Assembly: GCF_000519305.1 (NCBI RefSeq)
Contig: NZ_JAFG01000004.1
Span: 496,001 to 560,000, forward strand
Direction: 5' to 3'
Length of the DNA stretch: 64,000 nt
DNA from: Mesorhizobium ciceri WSM4083
Lineage (GTDB): Bacteria > Pseudomonadota > Alphaproteobacteria > Rhizobiales > Rhizobiaceae
Each line of letters starts with the position of its first letter. Positions within the stretch are counted from its first letter, which is position 1. Below, one piece after another: positions 36,851 through 45,608 of the stretch. The translations under genes and the position numbers were made by a program. The notes beneath the pieces were generated by a model that was not told the origin of the DNA, did no database searches, and saw only the letters and a list, made by a program, of their open reading frames with translations.

Positions 36851-38107
36851 TCAAGCCAGCGCTGCCGCCATTGTGGCGTAGTAGAAGGCGTCGAAATTGC
36901 GCAGCGTCGGCTCGTTGGGCAATTCCGGCAGCACCCGGTTGACGATGAACGGCACTTCCTGCTCGGTCAGCCCACCATGCGAGCGCAGCGGTTCGTTCAG
37001 AGCCGCCAGGTCATGGCGATGTTCTGAGGTGCCGATCGTCTTGTTCTCGGTCGAGATCAGCACGATGTCGCCGATGCGGTCGGCCGGCAGCTCAAAGCGC
37101 TCGCACGCCGTCGGGCTGTCGACGACCAGCATGATGCCGTCGATCTTCGCCAGCCGGGCCATGATGCCGGCCTGATCTGCGCCATCAGGCAGATAGGCCG
37201 TGGCAAACGAGCCGAGCGCGCCGTGATGCACGACATAGGGGTCGGTGATCGGCAGGATGACGCGGGCGGCGTCCTTGCCCAGCCACTCGTCGAGAATATC
37301 CTGGACATAGACAACATCAGGCGAACCGTCCGCCCTGTGCTTGGGCTTCATGCCATGGTCGGCGGTGACGACGATCGCCGCGCCCAGCGCATCGAGCTCG
37401 GTCAGGTATTTGTCGAACATCTCGTAGAAGGCGTTGGCTTGGCGGTCGCCGGGCGCATATTTGTGCTGCACATAGTCGGTGGTCGTCAGGTACATGATGT
37501 CGGGGCGGAATTCCTTCAGCAGCTGGACGCCGGCGGCGAAGACGAATTCCGACAGCTCGGCCGAATAGACCTCCGGCACCGGCAGCCCAAAATGCTTCGA
37601 GGCATTGCCGATGCCGTGCTCGGCCACAGTCGTGGTGTCGGACTTTTCCGCCGAGAAGCAGAGCGCACGGCCTTCGTCGAAGGCGAGGCCCTTGCCGAGC
37701 AGCGCCCGCAATTTGTCCTTGGCGGTCACCACCGCAACCTTGGCGCCGGCGTCATAGAAAGCCTGGAAGACGGTCGGCGCGCGCAGGAAGCGCGGATCGT
37801 TCATCATCACTTCCTTGCCGGTCTCGCGCTCGTAGAGATAGTTGCCACAAATGCCGTGCACCGCTGGCGGGCGGCCGGTGGCGATCGACAGATTGTTGGG
37901 GTTGGTGAAGCTCGGAATGACCGAATGGGCAAAGCGCACCGTGCCCTTTTCCTTGATCTTGACTAGCGCCGGCATCAACCCGGCCTTGATCGCCTCATCG
38001 AAGTAAGCCGGCTCGCAGCCGTCAAGGCAGATGGCGATGGCCGGCACACGCGGCCAGGCGTAGGTGCGGCCGTTGACCGCGACGTTGATGGGAGACATCT
38101 GGTTCAT
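36851..38107 (-). CDS. phnA: Phosphonoacetate hydrolase
   Basis: This 418-residue enzyme of the alkaline phosphatase superfamily splits phosphonoacetate into acetate and phosphate. The active site is complete: metal ligands D29, D211, H215, D250, H251 and H377 and the nucleophile T68 ('SFTNPNN') fall at the same numbers as in the Sinorhizobium enzyme as I recall it. The ATG at 38107 follows GAGGAT. It lies 24 bases after phnW and carries out the last step of the pathway. Confidence 0.95.
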   Translation of the reverse strand: MNQMSPINVAVNGRTYAWPRVPAIAICLDGCEPAYFDEAIKAGLMPALVKIKEKGTVRFAHSVIPSFTNPNNLSIATGRPPAVHGICGNYLYERETGKEVMMNDPRFLRAPTVFQAFYDAGAKVAVVTAKDKLRALLGKGLAFDEGRALCFSAEKSDTTTVAEHGIGNASKHFGLPVPEVYSAELSEFVFAAGVQLLKEFRPDIMYLTTTDYVQHKYAPGDRQANAFYEMFDKYLTELDALGAAIVVTADHGMKPKHRADGSPDVVYVQDILDEWLGKDAARVILPITDPYVVHHGALGSFATAYLPDGADQAGIMARLAKIDGIMLVVDSPTACERFELPADRIGDIVLISTENKTIGTSEHRHDLAALNEPLRSHGGLTEQEVPFIVNRVLPELPNEPTLRNFDAFYYATMAAALA

Positions 38108-38131
38108 CTGATATCCTCGAAATCGGCCGCT

Positions 38132-39331
38132 TCAGGCGGCGAGTTTGGCGCGTTCGGCGAGTGCCGCGGCGGGTGGAGCGGCGGTGTCGACGCCCATTTC
38201 ATGCAGTGAAAAAGCCGCCGCCTCGACGACGCGGCGCATGACATGCTCGTCCATCTGGCCGATGCAGCCGACGCGGAAGCTATCCACTGCGGTCAGCTTG
38301 CCCGGATAGATGATGAAACCCTTGTCCTTCATCAGATCGTAAAAGCGGTCGAAGGCGAAACTGGCATGGGCCGGGTTGAAGAAGGTGACGATGATCGGCG
38401 ACAGCCAGCGATCCCTGAGCAGTGTCTCGAAACCGAGGTCGCGCATGCCGGCCACCATGACGTCGCGGTTCCTCGTATAGCGAGCGCCACGGCCGGCGAC
38501 GCCGCCTTCGGCCTCGTGCTGGCGCAGTGCTTCGAGGAAGGCAGCAACGACATGCGTCGGCGGCGTGTAGCGCCACTGGCCGGTCTTGTTCAGGTGCGCC
38601 CACTGGGCGTGGACGTCGAGCGACAGCGAATGGCTCCTGCCTTTGGCAGCCTCCAGCTCGCTCTTGCGGGCGATGATGAAGCCGAAGCCCGGAACGCCCT
38701 CGATGCACTTGTTGGCGGATGAGACCATCGCCTCATAGCGGATTTCGTTGACGTCGAGCGCTACGGCGCCGAACGCGCTCATGGAATCGACCAGCAGCTT
38801 GCGACCCTTGGCATGGACGGCTTGCGCAATCTCGGCGACCGGGTTGAGGATGCCGGAGCTGGTCTCGCAATGGATGGCGATGACATGGGTGATATCAGGG
38901 TCGGCCGCGAGGGCCGCCGCCACCTCGTCGCCGCGCGGGGGCAGATAGTCGCCCTTGTCGATCAGCGTGTAGGCGCGGCCGAGATACTGCATGGTCTGCG
39001 CGGCGCGCAGGCCGTAGGCGCCGTTGGCCAGCACAAGAACCTTGCCATCCCTGGGCACGAACGACCCCAGCATCGCTTCGACGCAGAAAGAACCGCTGCC
39101 TTGCATCGGCACGCAGTCGAACTCATCGTTCCTGTCCCCGGTCAGCGCCAGCAGGCGGCGACGCATATCCGATGTCATGGCGCGAAAGTCGCCGTCCCAC
39201 GATCCCCAGTCGCGCAACATCGCCTGCTTGACCGAATAGGCCGTGGTGAGCGGTCCCGGGGTCAGAAGATACGGCTCGCCCAGCGCCGGGCTGGCCAGCG
39301 GCTCCGCGGCAAATTTCGTCTCGGCGAGCAT
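38132..39331 (-). CDS. phnW: 2-aminoethylphosphonate--pyruvate transaminase
   Basis: This 399-residue class V PLP enzyme transfers the amino group of AEP to pyruvate, giving phosphonoacetaldehyde and alanine. Family marks are 'LLTPGPLTTAYSVKQAMLRDWGSWD', 'VDSMSAFGA' and the PLP lysine K208 ('SSANKCIEG'). It is about 30 residues longer than enteric PhnW, with extra N- and C-terminal segments. It leads the catabolic genes phnW-phnA-phnY-pbfA. Confidence 0.93.
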   Translation of the reverse strand: MLAETKFAAEPLASPALGEPYLLTPGPLTTAYSVKQAMLRDWGSWDGDFRAMTSDMRRRLLALTGDRNDEFDCVPMQGSGSFCVEAMLGSFVPRDGKVLVLANGAYGLRAAQTMQYLGRAYTLIDKGDYLPPRGDEVAAALAADPDITHVIAIHCETSSGILNPVAEIAQAVHAKGRKLLVDSMSAFGAVALDVNEIRYEAMVSSANKCIEGVPGFGFIIARKSELEAAKGRSHSLSLDVHAQWAHLNKTGQWRYTPPTHVVAAFLEALRQHEAEGGVAGRGARYTRNRDVMVAGMRDLGFETLLRDRWLSPIIVTFFNPAHASFAFDRFYDLMKDKGFIIYPGKLTAVDSFRVGCIGQMDEHVMRRVVEAAAFSLHEMGVDTAAPPAAALAERAKLAA

Positions 39332-39456
39332 GTTGTCCTCCGCTCGATCTGCGTTCGATGTGGCCTTATTCTTGGCTTGAATGATCTATTTGTAAAATCG
39401 TTATTTTGTATCGATGTATAGATTTTAATGATGATCTGCCGGGCGGGAATCCGTCT
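39332..39456 (-). promoter_or_regulatory. phnW upstream region with AAAAT-N4-ATTTT dyad
   Basis: This 125-bp spacer between the Na/Pi gene and phnW contains an AT-rich block: AAAAT (39394-39398), CGTT, ATTTT (39403-39407), embedded in GTAAAATC (39392-39399). The dyad lies about 62 bases upstream of the phnW start, a usual distance for a LysR activator site. A closely similar element is upstream of phnS. Confidence 0.5.
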
Positions 39457-41157
39457 TCAGGCCAGTGCAGGAGCCCCCACTTCCGCAGCCCCTCTCGCCA
39501 GCCGGCTTTCGAGCAGATCACCGCTCTGCGTCAGCAAGGGATAAGCGACCGAGGCCATCAGCGAGTTGATCTCCTTCAGCGCCCGCACGGCCTCCAGATG
39601 GATGTCGCTGGTGTCGATGCTCTGCGGCATTCCCGATTGCAGGCGCTTGAGGTGACGGTCGTGGCTCGTGCGTTCCAGTCTGCGCATCCGCTCCTTCTCG
39701 ACGACGAGTTGCCGCGCCGAATCGAGATCGCTCGACACCAGCACATTGAGTGCAAGCTGCATGTTGGCCATGACACGGTTGTGAAGCCCGGCCAGTTCGC
39801 TCCAGCCGTCGCGTGAGAAGCGCAGGTTCTTGTCACGCAGCTCCTGGGTGAGCACGAGCAGGTTCTTGGCGACGATGTCGCCGGCGCGTTCGAGATTGAT
39901 GGCGAAGTCGGTGAGCTCGATGCCGCGCTGCGCTTCGGCCGCGCTCATGCTGCCGCGATTGACTTCGGCAATGTAGAGCTTGATTTCGGTATGGGCGCGG
40001 TTGACCTCCTCATCGAGTTTTTGGGCCTGGCGTATCTGGTCGCCGGTGCCGGCGTCGAAGAAATCCATCACTGGGCGCAGCATCACCTCGACGACTTCGC
40101 CCATGCGCAGCAGCTCGCGGGTCGCACTGGCTAGCGCAAGACCGGGTGTGCGCATGACGGTGCGGTCGAGCGCGCTGGTGCGGCGTGACATCAGGTCCCC
40201 ACCCTCCCCTGCCTTTGCAGCCGGCCTGTCGGGGACCAGCAAGGTGGCGAGCTTTTCCATCGTGCCGGTGAACGGCAAGCAGCAGATGACGAGTACCAGA
40301 TTGAAGGCGAGATGCAGGTTGACCAGTTGGCGGCCTTCGGTTGCGCCGAACAGATGCGCCGGGAAGGTCACGGCCTGAAGCGCGAACAAAGCCGCCAGCG
40401 CCGCCGTGCCGCGAAAGATCAGATTGCCGAGCGGGATACGGCGCGCCTCGACGGCATCGCCGCGCGTCAGCCACACCGCGATCAGCGCGCCGCCGCAATT
40501 GGCGCCAAGAATGAAGAACAGACCGACCTCGGCCGGCAAGACGCCTTGCGCGGCAAGCGTCACGAACAGCAGGATCGCCGCGACGCTGGAGTGGATCAGC
40601 CATGTGAACAGCGCAGCTGCGGCAAAGGCGGTGAAATAATCCGCGCGCAGATAGGAGATCACCAGTGGCAGCAAGGTGCTCTGCCGCATGGGTGCGGTCG
40701 CCTCGCCGATCATATGCAGCGACAACAGCACGAAGGCGACGCCCATCAGGATGCGTCCGCCCTGCCTGATGCCAGCCACCTCGAACTTCAGGGCCATCGC
40801 ACCGCCGACCAGGACCAGTGCCGGCACCAGCCAGCTGAGATCGAACGACAGCACCTGCACGACCAGGGCGGAACCGAGATCGGCGCCCAGCAGGATCGCC
40901 AGCCCGGCCGACACCGAAACCATGCCGCTGGCGGCAAACCCGGCCGCCAGGACGGCGACTGCGGTCGAGCTTTGCAGCAGCACGGCAAGCACGGTGCCGA
41001 CGCCCGCCGAGCTGATCCGCGCACCCCGCGCCTGTCTCAGCGCATCGCGCAAGGCAGGGCCGCAGGCGCGCTCGACGCCCGTGCGCACCATGCGCACGGC
41101 CCAGAGCAGCAGCATGACGGCACCCGCCAGGTGCAGCAGGATGATGGAAAATTGCAT
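39457..41157 (-). CDS. Na/Pi cotransporter family protein with PhoU-like C-terminal domain
   Basis: This 566-residue protein has about eight to nine hydrophobic segments in two repeats. Each repeat carries the family's Gln-Ser-Ser or His-Ser-Ser core ('VLLQSSTAVAVL' and 'WLIHSSVAAILL'). A C-terminal helical PhoU-like domain of about 200 residues follows. The ATG at 41157 has GGAGG upstream. Bacterial homologues such as YjbB move phosphate outward. Beside the AEP pathway, which releases one phosphate per carbon skeleton, it probably disposes of excess phosphate. It is divergent from the LysR gene. Confidence 0.88.
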   Translation of the reverse strand: MQFSIILLHLAGAVMLLLWAVRMVRTGVERACGPALRDALRQARGARISSAGVGTVLAVLLQSSTAVAVLAAGFAASGMVSVSAGLAILLGADLGSALVVQVLSFDLSWLVPALVLVGGAMALKFEVAGIRQGGRILMGVAFVLLSLHMIGEATAPMRQSTLLPLVISYLRADYFTAFAAAALFTWLIHSSVAAILLFVTLAAQGVLPAEVGLFFILGANCGGALIAVWLTRGDAVEARRIPLGNLIFRGTAALAALFALQAVTFPAHLFGATEGRQLVNLHLAFNLVLVICCLPFTGTMEKLATLLVPDRPAAKAGEGGDLMSRRTSALDRTVMRTPGLALASATRELLRMGEVVEVMLRPVMDFFDAGTGDQIRQAQKLDEEVNRAHTEIKLYIAEVNRGSMSAAEAQRGIELTDFAINLERAGDIVAKNLLVLTQELRDKNLRFSRDGWSELAGLHNRVMANMQLALNVLVSSDLDSARQLVVEKERMRRLERTSHDRHLKRLQSGMPQSIDTSDIHLEAVRALKEINSLMASVAYPLLTQSGDLLESRLARGAAEVGAPALA

Positions 41158-41312
41158 GGCGACGCCTCCGGTGCCAACGGCCGGCAGGGATGTCGACCCA
41201 TGCTCAGGCTGAGGGTCGGCAAAACATAAGTCAAATCGTTCCTTCCGATCTTTTCCTAAGCAGTCCTTATGATAGGATGTCGGCGATTTCAGAAATGTCG
41301 GAGGCACGGAAG

Positions 41313-42182
41313 ATGCGCTACGTCCAGTTGCGAGCCTTTCACCAGGTGGCCATCTGCGGTGGCTTTTCACGCGCCGCCGAGGCGCTCTTCCTGACCCAGC
41401 CGGCGATCTCGGACCAGGTGCGCAAGCTCGAGGAAGAGTATGACGTGCTGCTGTTCAACCGGAACAAGAAGCAGGTCACGCTGACCCATTCGGGCCAGAA
41501 ATTGCTCGAAATAACCCACCGCATGTTCGATACCGAGCAGCAGGCGCTCGAACTCCTGACGGAGTCGCGCGCCCTGCGGTCCGGCACGCTACGCATCGTC
41601 GCCGATGCCGCGCATCACCTGCTTCACATCCTCGGCAGCTTCCGGGCTCGCTACCCCGGCGTGCAGGTTTCGGTGCGCGCCGGCAACACCGAGACGGTGA
41701 TCAGCAGCCTCTACAGCTACGATGCCGACATCGGCGTGCTGGGCGAAGTGCCGACCGGGCGCGATTTCGAGGTGCTGGAACTCAACTCGACGCCGATCAT
41801 CGCGTTCGCGTCCGTCGACCACCCGCTGGCCGCGAAAAAGTCGCTCACCCTCAAGCAGCTCGCGCAGGAATCGCTGGTCATGCGCGAGCGCGGCTCGAAG
41901 ACGCGTCAGAAACTCGAAGATCTCGCAGCCGCCTCGAAAATCGAACTGAGGCCGGCGATCGAAGCCGAGGGCCGCGAAGCCGTCCGCGAGATCGTCGCCT
42001 CGGGCGCCGGCATCGGCTTTGTCTCGGCGGCCGAATTCGGCCAGGATTCGCGGCTGGTGCCGATCACCATCGACGGTCCCGAGACGCTGATGGACGAAGC
42101 GCTGATCTGCCTGCGTGAACGCAGCGGCGGCAAACTGGTGCGGGCTTTCCTGGATATGGCAAGGTCCATGTCGGCGGATTAA
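41313..42182 (+). CDS. LysR family regulator of the phosphonate locus
   Basis: This 289-residue LysR protein begins at ATG 41313 behind CGGAGG; upstream in-frame starts lack a comparable site. The helix-turn-helix is 'GGFSRAAEALFLTQPAISDQVRKLE' (about residues 15-40). It is divergent from the Na/Pi gene and lies at the edge of the phn genes, so it is the probable AEP-responsive regulator. Its stop shares the palindromic TTAA with the stop of the convergent flavoprotein gene. Confidence 0.85.
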   Translation: MRYVQLRAFHQVAICGGFSRAAEALFLTQPAISDQVRKLEEEYDVLLFNRNKKQVTLTHSGQKLLEITHRMFDTEQQALELLTESRALRSGTLRIVADAAHHLLHILGSFRARYPGVQVSVRAGNTETVISSLYSYDADIGVLGEVPTGRDFEVLELNSTPIIAFASVDHPLAAKKSLTLKQLAQESLVMRERGSKTRQKLEDLAAASKIELRPAIEAEGREAVREIVASGAGIGFVSAAEFGQDSRLVPITIDGPETLMDEALICLRERSGGKLVRAFLDMARSMSAD

Positions 42183-44656
42183 GCGGCAGCGCGAACCTCC
42201 ACCACATCAGCCTTCACCCGCTCCGACTTCGGGTCGTAGGGACTGCGCAGATGTGCTGTCGCGGCATGGCGAACGCCGGCAAGGTCGATCTCGAAACGAC
42301 CACCGGTGAGAAACGCAGCGTCGACACCCGCCTCGTTCTCGATCAGCCCGAGTGCGACCGAGCGGCCAAGCGTGTGGCCGTAGGCGGCCGAGCGGACTTC
42401 GCCGACCGGTTTGCCGTCACGCAGTACCAACTCGCCGCCCCACAGCATCGGCTCGGCATCATCGAGCGTGAACAGCACGACGCGCCTTGCCGGTGCTGTC
42501 GATGGCTTCGTCTCAACCAGCGCGTCGCGGCCGATAAAGCCCCCTGGCTTGTCCATCGCGACAGCGAAGCCAAGCCCGGCCTGCCAGGGGTTTATATCAG
42601 GCGTCAACTCCCTGCCCCAGGCGCGAAAACCCTTTTCGATGCGCAAGGCATCGAGCGCGTAGTAGCCGGCGTCCAGCAGACCGAATTCACGGCCTGCCTC
42701 ATGCAACGCCTCATAGACGCCGACGGCGAATTCGGTCGGCACGATCAGTTCCCAGCCCAGTTCGCCGACATAGGTCATGCGGTTGGCATAGGCGGTGGCA
42801 TAGCTGATATCGATCTCGCGGATAGTGGCGAAGGGAAAGCCGGCGTTGGAGAGATCGGCCGAGGAGAGTTTGCCCAGCAGATCGCGCGAGCGCGGCCCCA
42901 TCAACGCCAGTACCGCGTAGGACGAGGTGACGTCGGTCAAGATAGTATGCGCGTCGGGGGGAATGTTTTTGACGATCCAGTCGGCATCGTGGATGGCTTG
43001 CGCGGACCCGGTGACGATGAGGAATTTCTCCGCGCCAAGCCGCATCACGGTGAGATCGCTTTCATAGCCGCCACGTGCATTGAGCACGCCCGTATAAACA
43101 GACGTACCGTCCGGTACATCGATATTTCCTGCGCAGATCCAGTTGAGCGCGGCGCAGGCATCGCGGCCCTGCACGAGGAACTTGGCGAAAGAGGTCTGGT
43201 CGAAGACGGCGACGGCTTCGCGTGTCGCCTTCATCTCGCGTTTGACCGCCTCGTGCCAGTTCTGGCGGCCGAAGGCATAGTCGTTCTCGGCCCTCTCTCC
43301 CGGTGCGGCGAACCAGTTGGCCCGCTCCCAGCCCATTTTGGAGCCGAAGCAGGCGCCCTTGGCGGCGAGCCGGTCGTAGAGCGGCGAGCGGCGGAAGGGC
43401 CGTGCGGTGTCCAGTTCGCGGTTCGGCCACGGCATGGCGTAATGCAGGCCGAGCGTTTCCTTGACACGGTCATGCAGCCAGCGCGGATTGTTGTTGAAGG
43501 AGGCGAAGCGCCTGATGTCGACCGGCCACAAATCCATTGTCGGCGCGCTGTTGACGATCCATTCGGCCAACGCCCTGCCCGCGCCGCCGGCGCTGGCGAT
43601 GCCCATCGAATTGAAGCCGGCGCCGACATAGAAGTTCTTCAATTCGGGCGCCTCGCCAAGGAGAAAATTGTTGTCCGGCGTGAAGCTCTCGGGACCGTTG
43701 TAGAATTTCTTGACCTCGGCCTCAGCCAATTGCGGTACGCGGACTAGCGCGTTCTCCATGAGGATCTCGAACTGATCCCAATCATCCGGCAACAGCGCAA
43801 ACTCGAAATTTTCGGGAATGCCGTTCATGCCCCACGGCTTGGCATGCGGCTCGAAGCCGCCCATGACCAGGCCGCCGACCTCTTCCTTGAAATAGATGAA
43901 ACCGTCGGGGTCGCGCATCACGGGCAGGTCCGGATGTACGCCCTCGATCCTGCCGGTAACGATGTACATGTGCTCGGCCGAATGCAGCGGCACCGAGACG
44001 CCGCACATCAGCCCGACCTTGCGCGCCCACTGGCCGGCGCAATTGACGACGATCTCGGCGGCAATGTTGCCGCGGTCCGTCTCGACACCGCAGGCGACAC
44101 CATTCCTCTGGCTGATACCAGTGACCTTGACCCGCTCGATAATTTTCGCGCCGCGATTGCGCGCACCCTTGGCAAGCGATTGCGTGAGATCGGTCGGATT
44201 GGCCTTGCCGTCGCCCGGCAGCCAGACGGCGCCGACCAGATCGTCGGTCGCCATGACCGGCCATAGATCGGCTGCCTCCTTCGGCGAAATCACGTCGATG
44301 TCGACGCCCTGGGCGCGTGCCGATGCGGCCGTGCGCTTCAGCACCGTCATGCGGTCGACGGTCCGCGCCACCGACAGCGAGCCACAATTCTTCCAGCCGG
44401 TGGCAAGCCCGGTCTGGGCTTCCAACTCGCCATAGAGCTGCGTGGAGTATTTGATCAGGCTGGTCATGTTGGAGTGACTGCGCAACTGGCCGACAAGCCC
44501 TGCGGCGTGCCAGGTGGTGCCACCGCTGAGTTGCCCCTGTTCGAGCAGCACAACATCGGTCCAGCCGAGCTTCGTCAGGTGATATGCGACCGAGCAGCCG
44601 ATGATACCGCCGCCGACAATGACAACGCGCGCCTGGGTGGGGAATTGGTTTGCCAT
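42179..44656 (-). CDS. FAD-dependent sarcosine/dimethylglycine dehydrogenase-like protein with GcvT domain
   Basis: This 825-residue two-domain enzyme has an N-terminal FAD-binding DAO fold ('VVIVGGGIIGCSVAYHL') with 'TTWHAAG', where H50 matches the His that carries covalent FAD in dimethylglycine and sarcosine dehydrogenases. The C-terminal half is a GcvT/aminomethyltransferase-type folate domain. Such enzymes demethylate N-methyl amines and pass the one-carbon unit to tetrahydrofolate. The ATG at 44656 is used. Phased repeats in the promoter suggest control by the adjacent DeoR regulator. Confidence 0.9.
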   Translation of the reverse strand: MANQFPTQARVVIVGGGIIGCSVAYHLTKLGWTDVVLLEQGQLSGGTTWHAAGLVGQLRSHSNMTSLIKYSTQLYGELEAQTGLATGWKNCGSLSVARTVDRMTVLKRTAASARAQGVDIDVISPKEAADLWPVMATDDLVGAVWLPGDGKANPTDLTQSLAKGARNRGAKIIERVKVTGISQRNGVACGVETDRGNIAAEIVVNCAGQWARKVGLMCGVSVPLHSAEHMYIVTGRIEGVHPDLPVMRDPDGFIYFKEEVGGLVMGGFEPHAKPWGMNGIPENFEFALLPDDWDQFEILMENALVRVPQLAEAEVKKFYNGPESFTPDNNFLLGEAPELKNFYVGAGFNSMGIASAGGAGRALAEWIVNSAPTMDLWPVDIRRFASFNNNPRWLHDRVKETLGLHYAMPWPNRELDTARPFRRSPLYDRLAAKGACFGSKMGWERANWFAAPGERAENDYAFGRQNWHEAVKREMKATREAVAVFDQTSFAKFLVQGRDACAALNWICAGNIDVPDGTSVYTGVLNARGGYESDLTVMRLGAEKFLIVTGSAQAIHDADWIVKNIPPDAHTILTDVTSSYAVLALMGPRSRDLLGKLSSADLSNAGFPFATIREIDISYATAYANRMTYVGELGWELIVPTEFAVGVYEALHEAGREFGLLDAGYYALDALRIEKGFRAWGRELTPDINPWQAGLGFAVAMDKPGGFIGRDALVETKPSTAPARRVVLFTLDDAEPMLWGGELVLRDGKPVGEVRSAAYGHTLGRSVALGLIENEAGVDAAFLTGGRFEIDLAGVRHAATAHLRSPYDPKSERVKADVVEVRAAA

Positions 44657-44714
44657 GGGAGATCCTGCCGTTTTGACACGAGCCGGATCATAGCTGTCGA
44701 TTTCCAAATATCAA

Positions 44715-44740
44715 CACAAAATACCACAAAACATCACATC
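44715..44740 (-). promoter_or_regulatory. Three 10-bp-phased repeats, candidate DeoR operator
   Basis: CACAAAA at 44715-44721 and 44725-44731, with a weaker CACATC at 44735-44740, are spaced exactly 10 bp apart, one helical turn. On the minus strand this reads as tandem TTTTGTG about 60-85 bases upstream of the flavoprotein start. DeoR/GlpR regulators often bind tandem direct repeats. The regulator gene ends at this point. Confidence 0.5.
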
Positions 44741-45527
44741 AAGATGCAATCATCAGCTCAGGTCCCTTGCGCGCAAGCGCCTCAGCGATGTCAGCCTGCG
44801 GCTTCGCGTCGACGATCACGCCGGCGGCACGCTGAAAATTCGGGATCCTGAGCGGCGTCAGCTTTGCGAACTTGCTGCTGTCGAGAACGAAGTAGGTTTT
44901 GGCGGCAAGCGCGATCATGCGGCTGCGCTGTTCGGCGCCGGCGCGGGTGAAATCGGTAACCTCGCCGTCCGGCGACAGCGCGCCCCCGCCGAGGAAGGCG
45001 ACGTCGACGCGAAAGCGCGACATGGCTTCCAGCATGTCGATGCCGGAGGCTGCTTCTTCGCCGGGATCGACTTCGCCACCCAGCATATGCACGCGCATGC
45101 CTGAGACGTGGCACAGCAGAAGCGCGATCTTCAGGCTCGCCGTGCAGATGGTGAGATCGCGCAGGTCGGTCATGGCCTGTGCGACGGCCAGCGTGGTGGT
45201 GCCGGAATCGAGGAACACCACCATGCCGTCCGTCACGAGACCGGCGGCCGTCCTGCCGATCGCGGCCTTGCCTCCGGCATTTTCGTGGCTGCGCAAGCTC
45301 ATTGCCGGTTCGCTCGGCTCGAAGCGGGCGGCGCCGCCATGCACGATGCCGAGCTGCCCCTTATCCGACAGCAGCTTCAGGTCGCGGCGGATGGTTTCGC
45401 GCGAGACATCGAAGAACCCGGCCAGCTCGGCGACGCTGACAGACCCCTGGGCGCCCAGCCGCCGCAGGATCTCTTCGTGGCGACGTGGAGCAAGGGCGCG
45501 CGCCGGCAGGCTGCTGTCGGGGGACAT
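44739..45527 (-). CDS. DeoR/GlpR family transcriptional regulator
   Basis: This 262-residue protein has the DeoR helix-turn-helix ('VSVAELAGFFDVSRETIRRDLKLLSDKG', residues 30-57) followed by the DeoRC sensor domain with 'VFLDSGTTTLAVAQAM'. The ATG at 45527 has GAGGATC upstream; a frame reaching 45599 is not supported. It lies upstream of the flavoprotein on the same strand and is its probable repressor. Members usually sense a phosphorylated sugar, but here the ligand may relate to the amine substrate. Confidence 0.9.
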   Translation of the reverse strand: MSPDSSLPARALAPRRHEEILRRLGAQGSVSVAELAGFFDVSRETIRRDLKLLSDKGQLGIVHGGAARFEPSEPAMSLRSHENAGGKAAIGRTAAGLVTDGMVVFLDSGTTTLAVAQAMTDLRDLTICTASLKIALLLCHVSGMRVHMLGGEVDPGEEAASGIDMLEAMSRFRVDVAFLGGGALSPDGEVTDFTRAGAEQRSRMIALAAKTYFVLDSSKFAKLTPLRIPNFQRAAGVIVDAKPQADIAEALARKGPELMIAS

Positions 45528-45608
45528 GATGATCCTCGGATCGGGTGTCGATGTTGCAATATGTGGCAGTGATCGTGCGCAGAGGCAACCGGAGCTCAAC
45601 CCACGCCG

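Noticed and set aside
34506..36881. A 791-codon open frame on the plus strand antisense to the PbfA-like gene and phnY
   Set aside because: It is a shadow of two well-supported genes in GC-rich DNA. Its translation is Arg/His/Asp-rich with no recognisable domain, and the sense genes have intact active sites.
39457..41157. A PhoU-only or generic membrane protein assignment for the Na/Pi gene
   Set aside because: The two SSxxA-type membrane repeats and the C-terminal PhoU-like domain together match the Na/Pi cotransporter family.
42251..43747. A 498-codon plus-strand open frame inside the flavoprotein gene
   Set aside because: It is antisense to a gene with a clear FAD motif and GcvT domain. 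The translation has no family resemblance.
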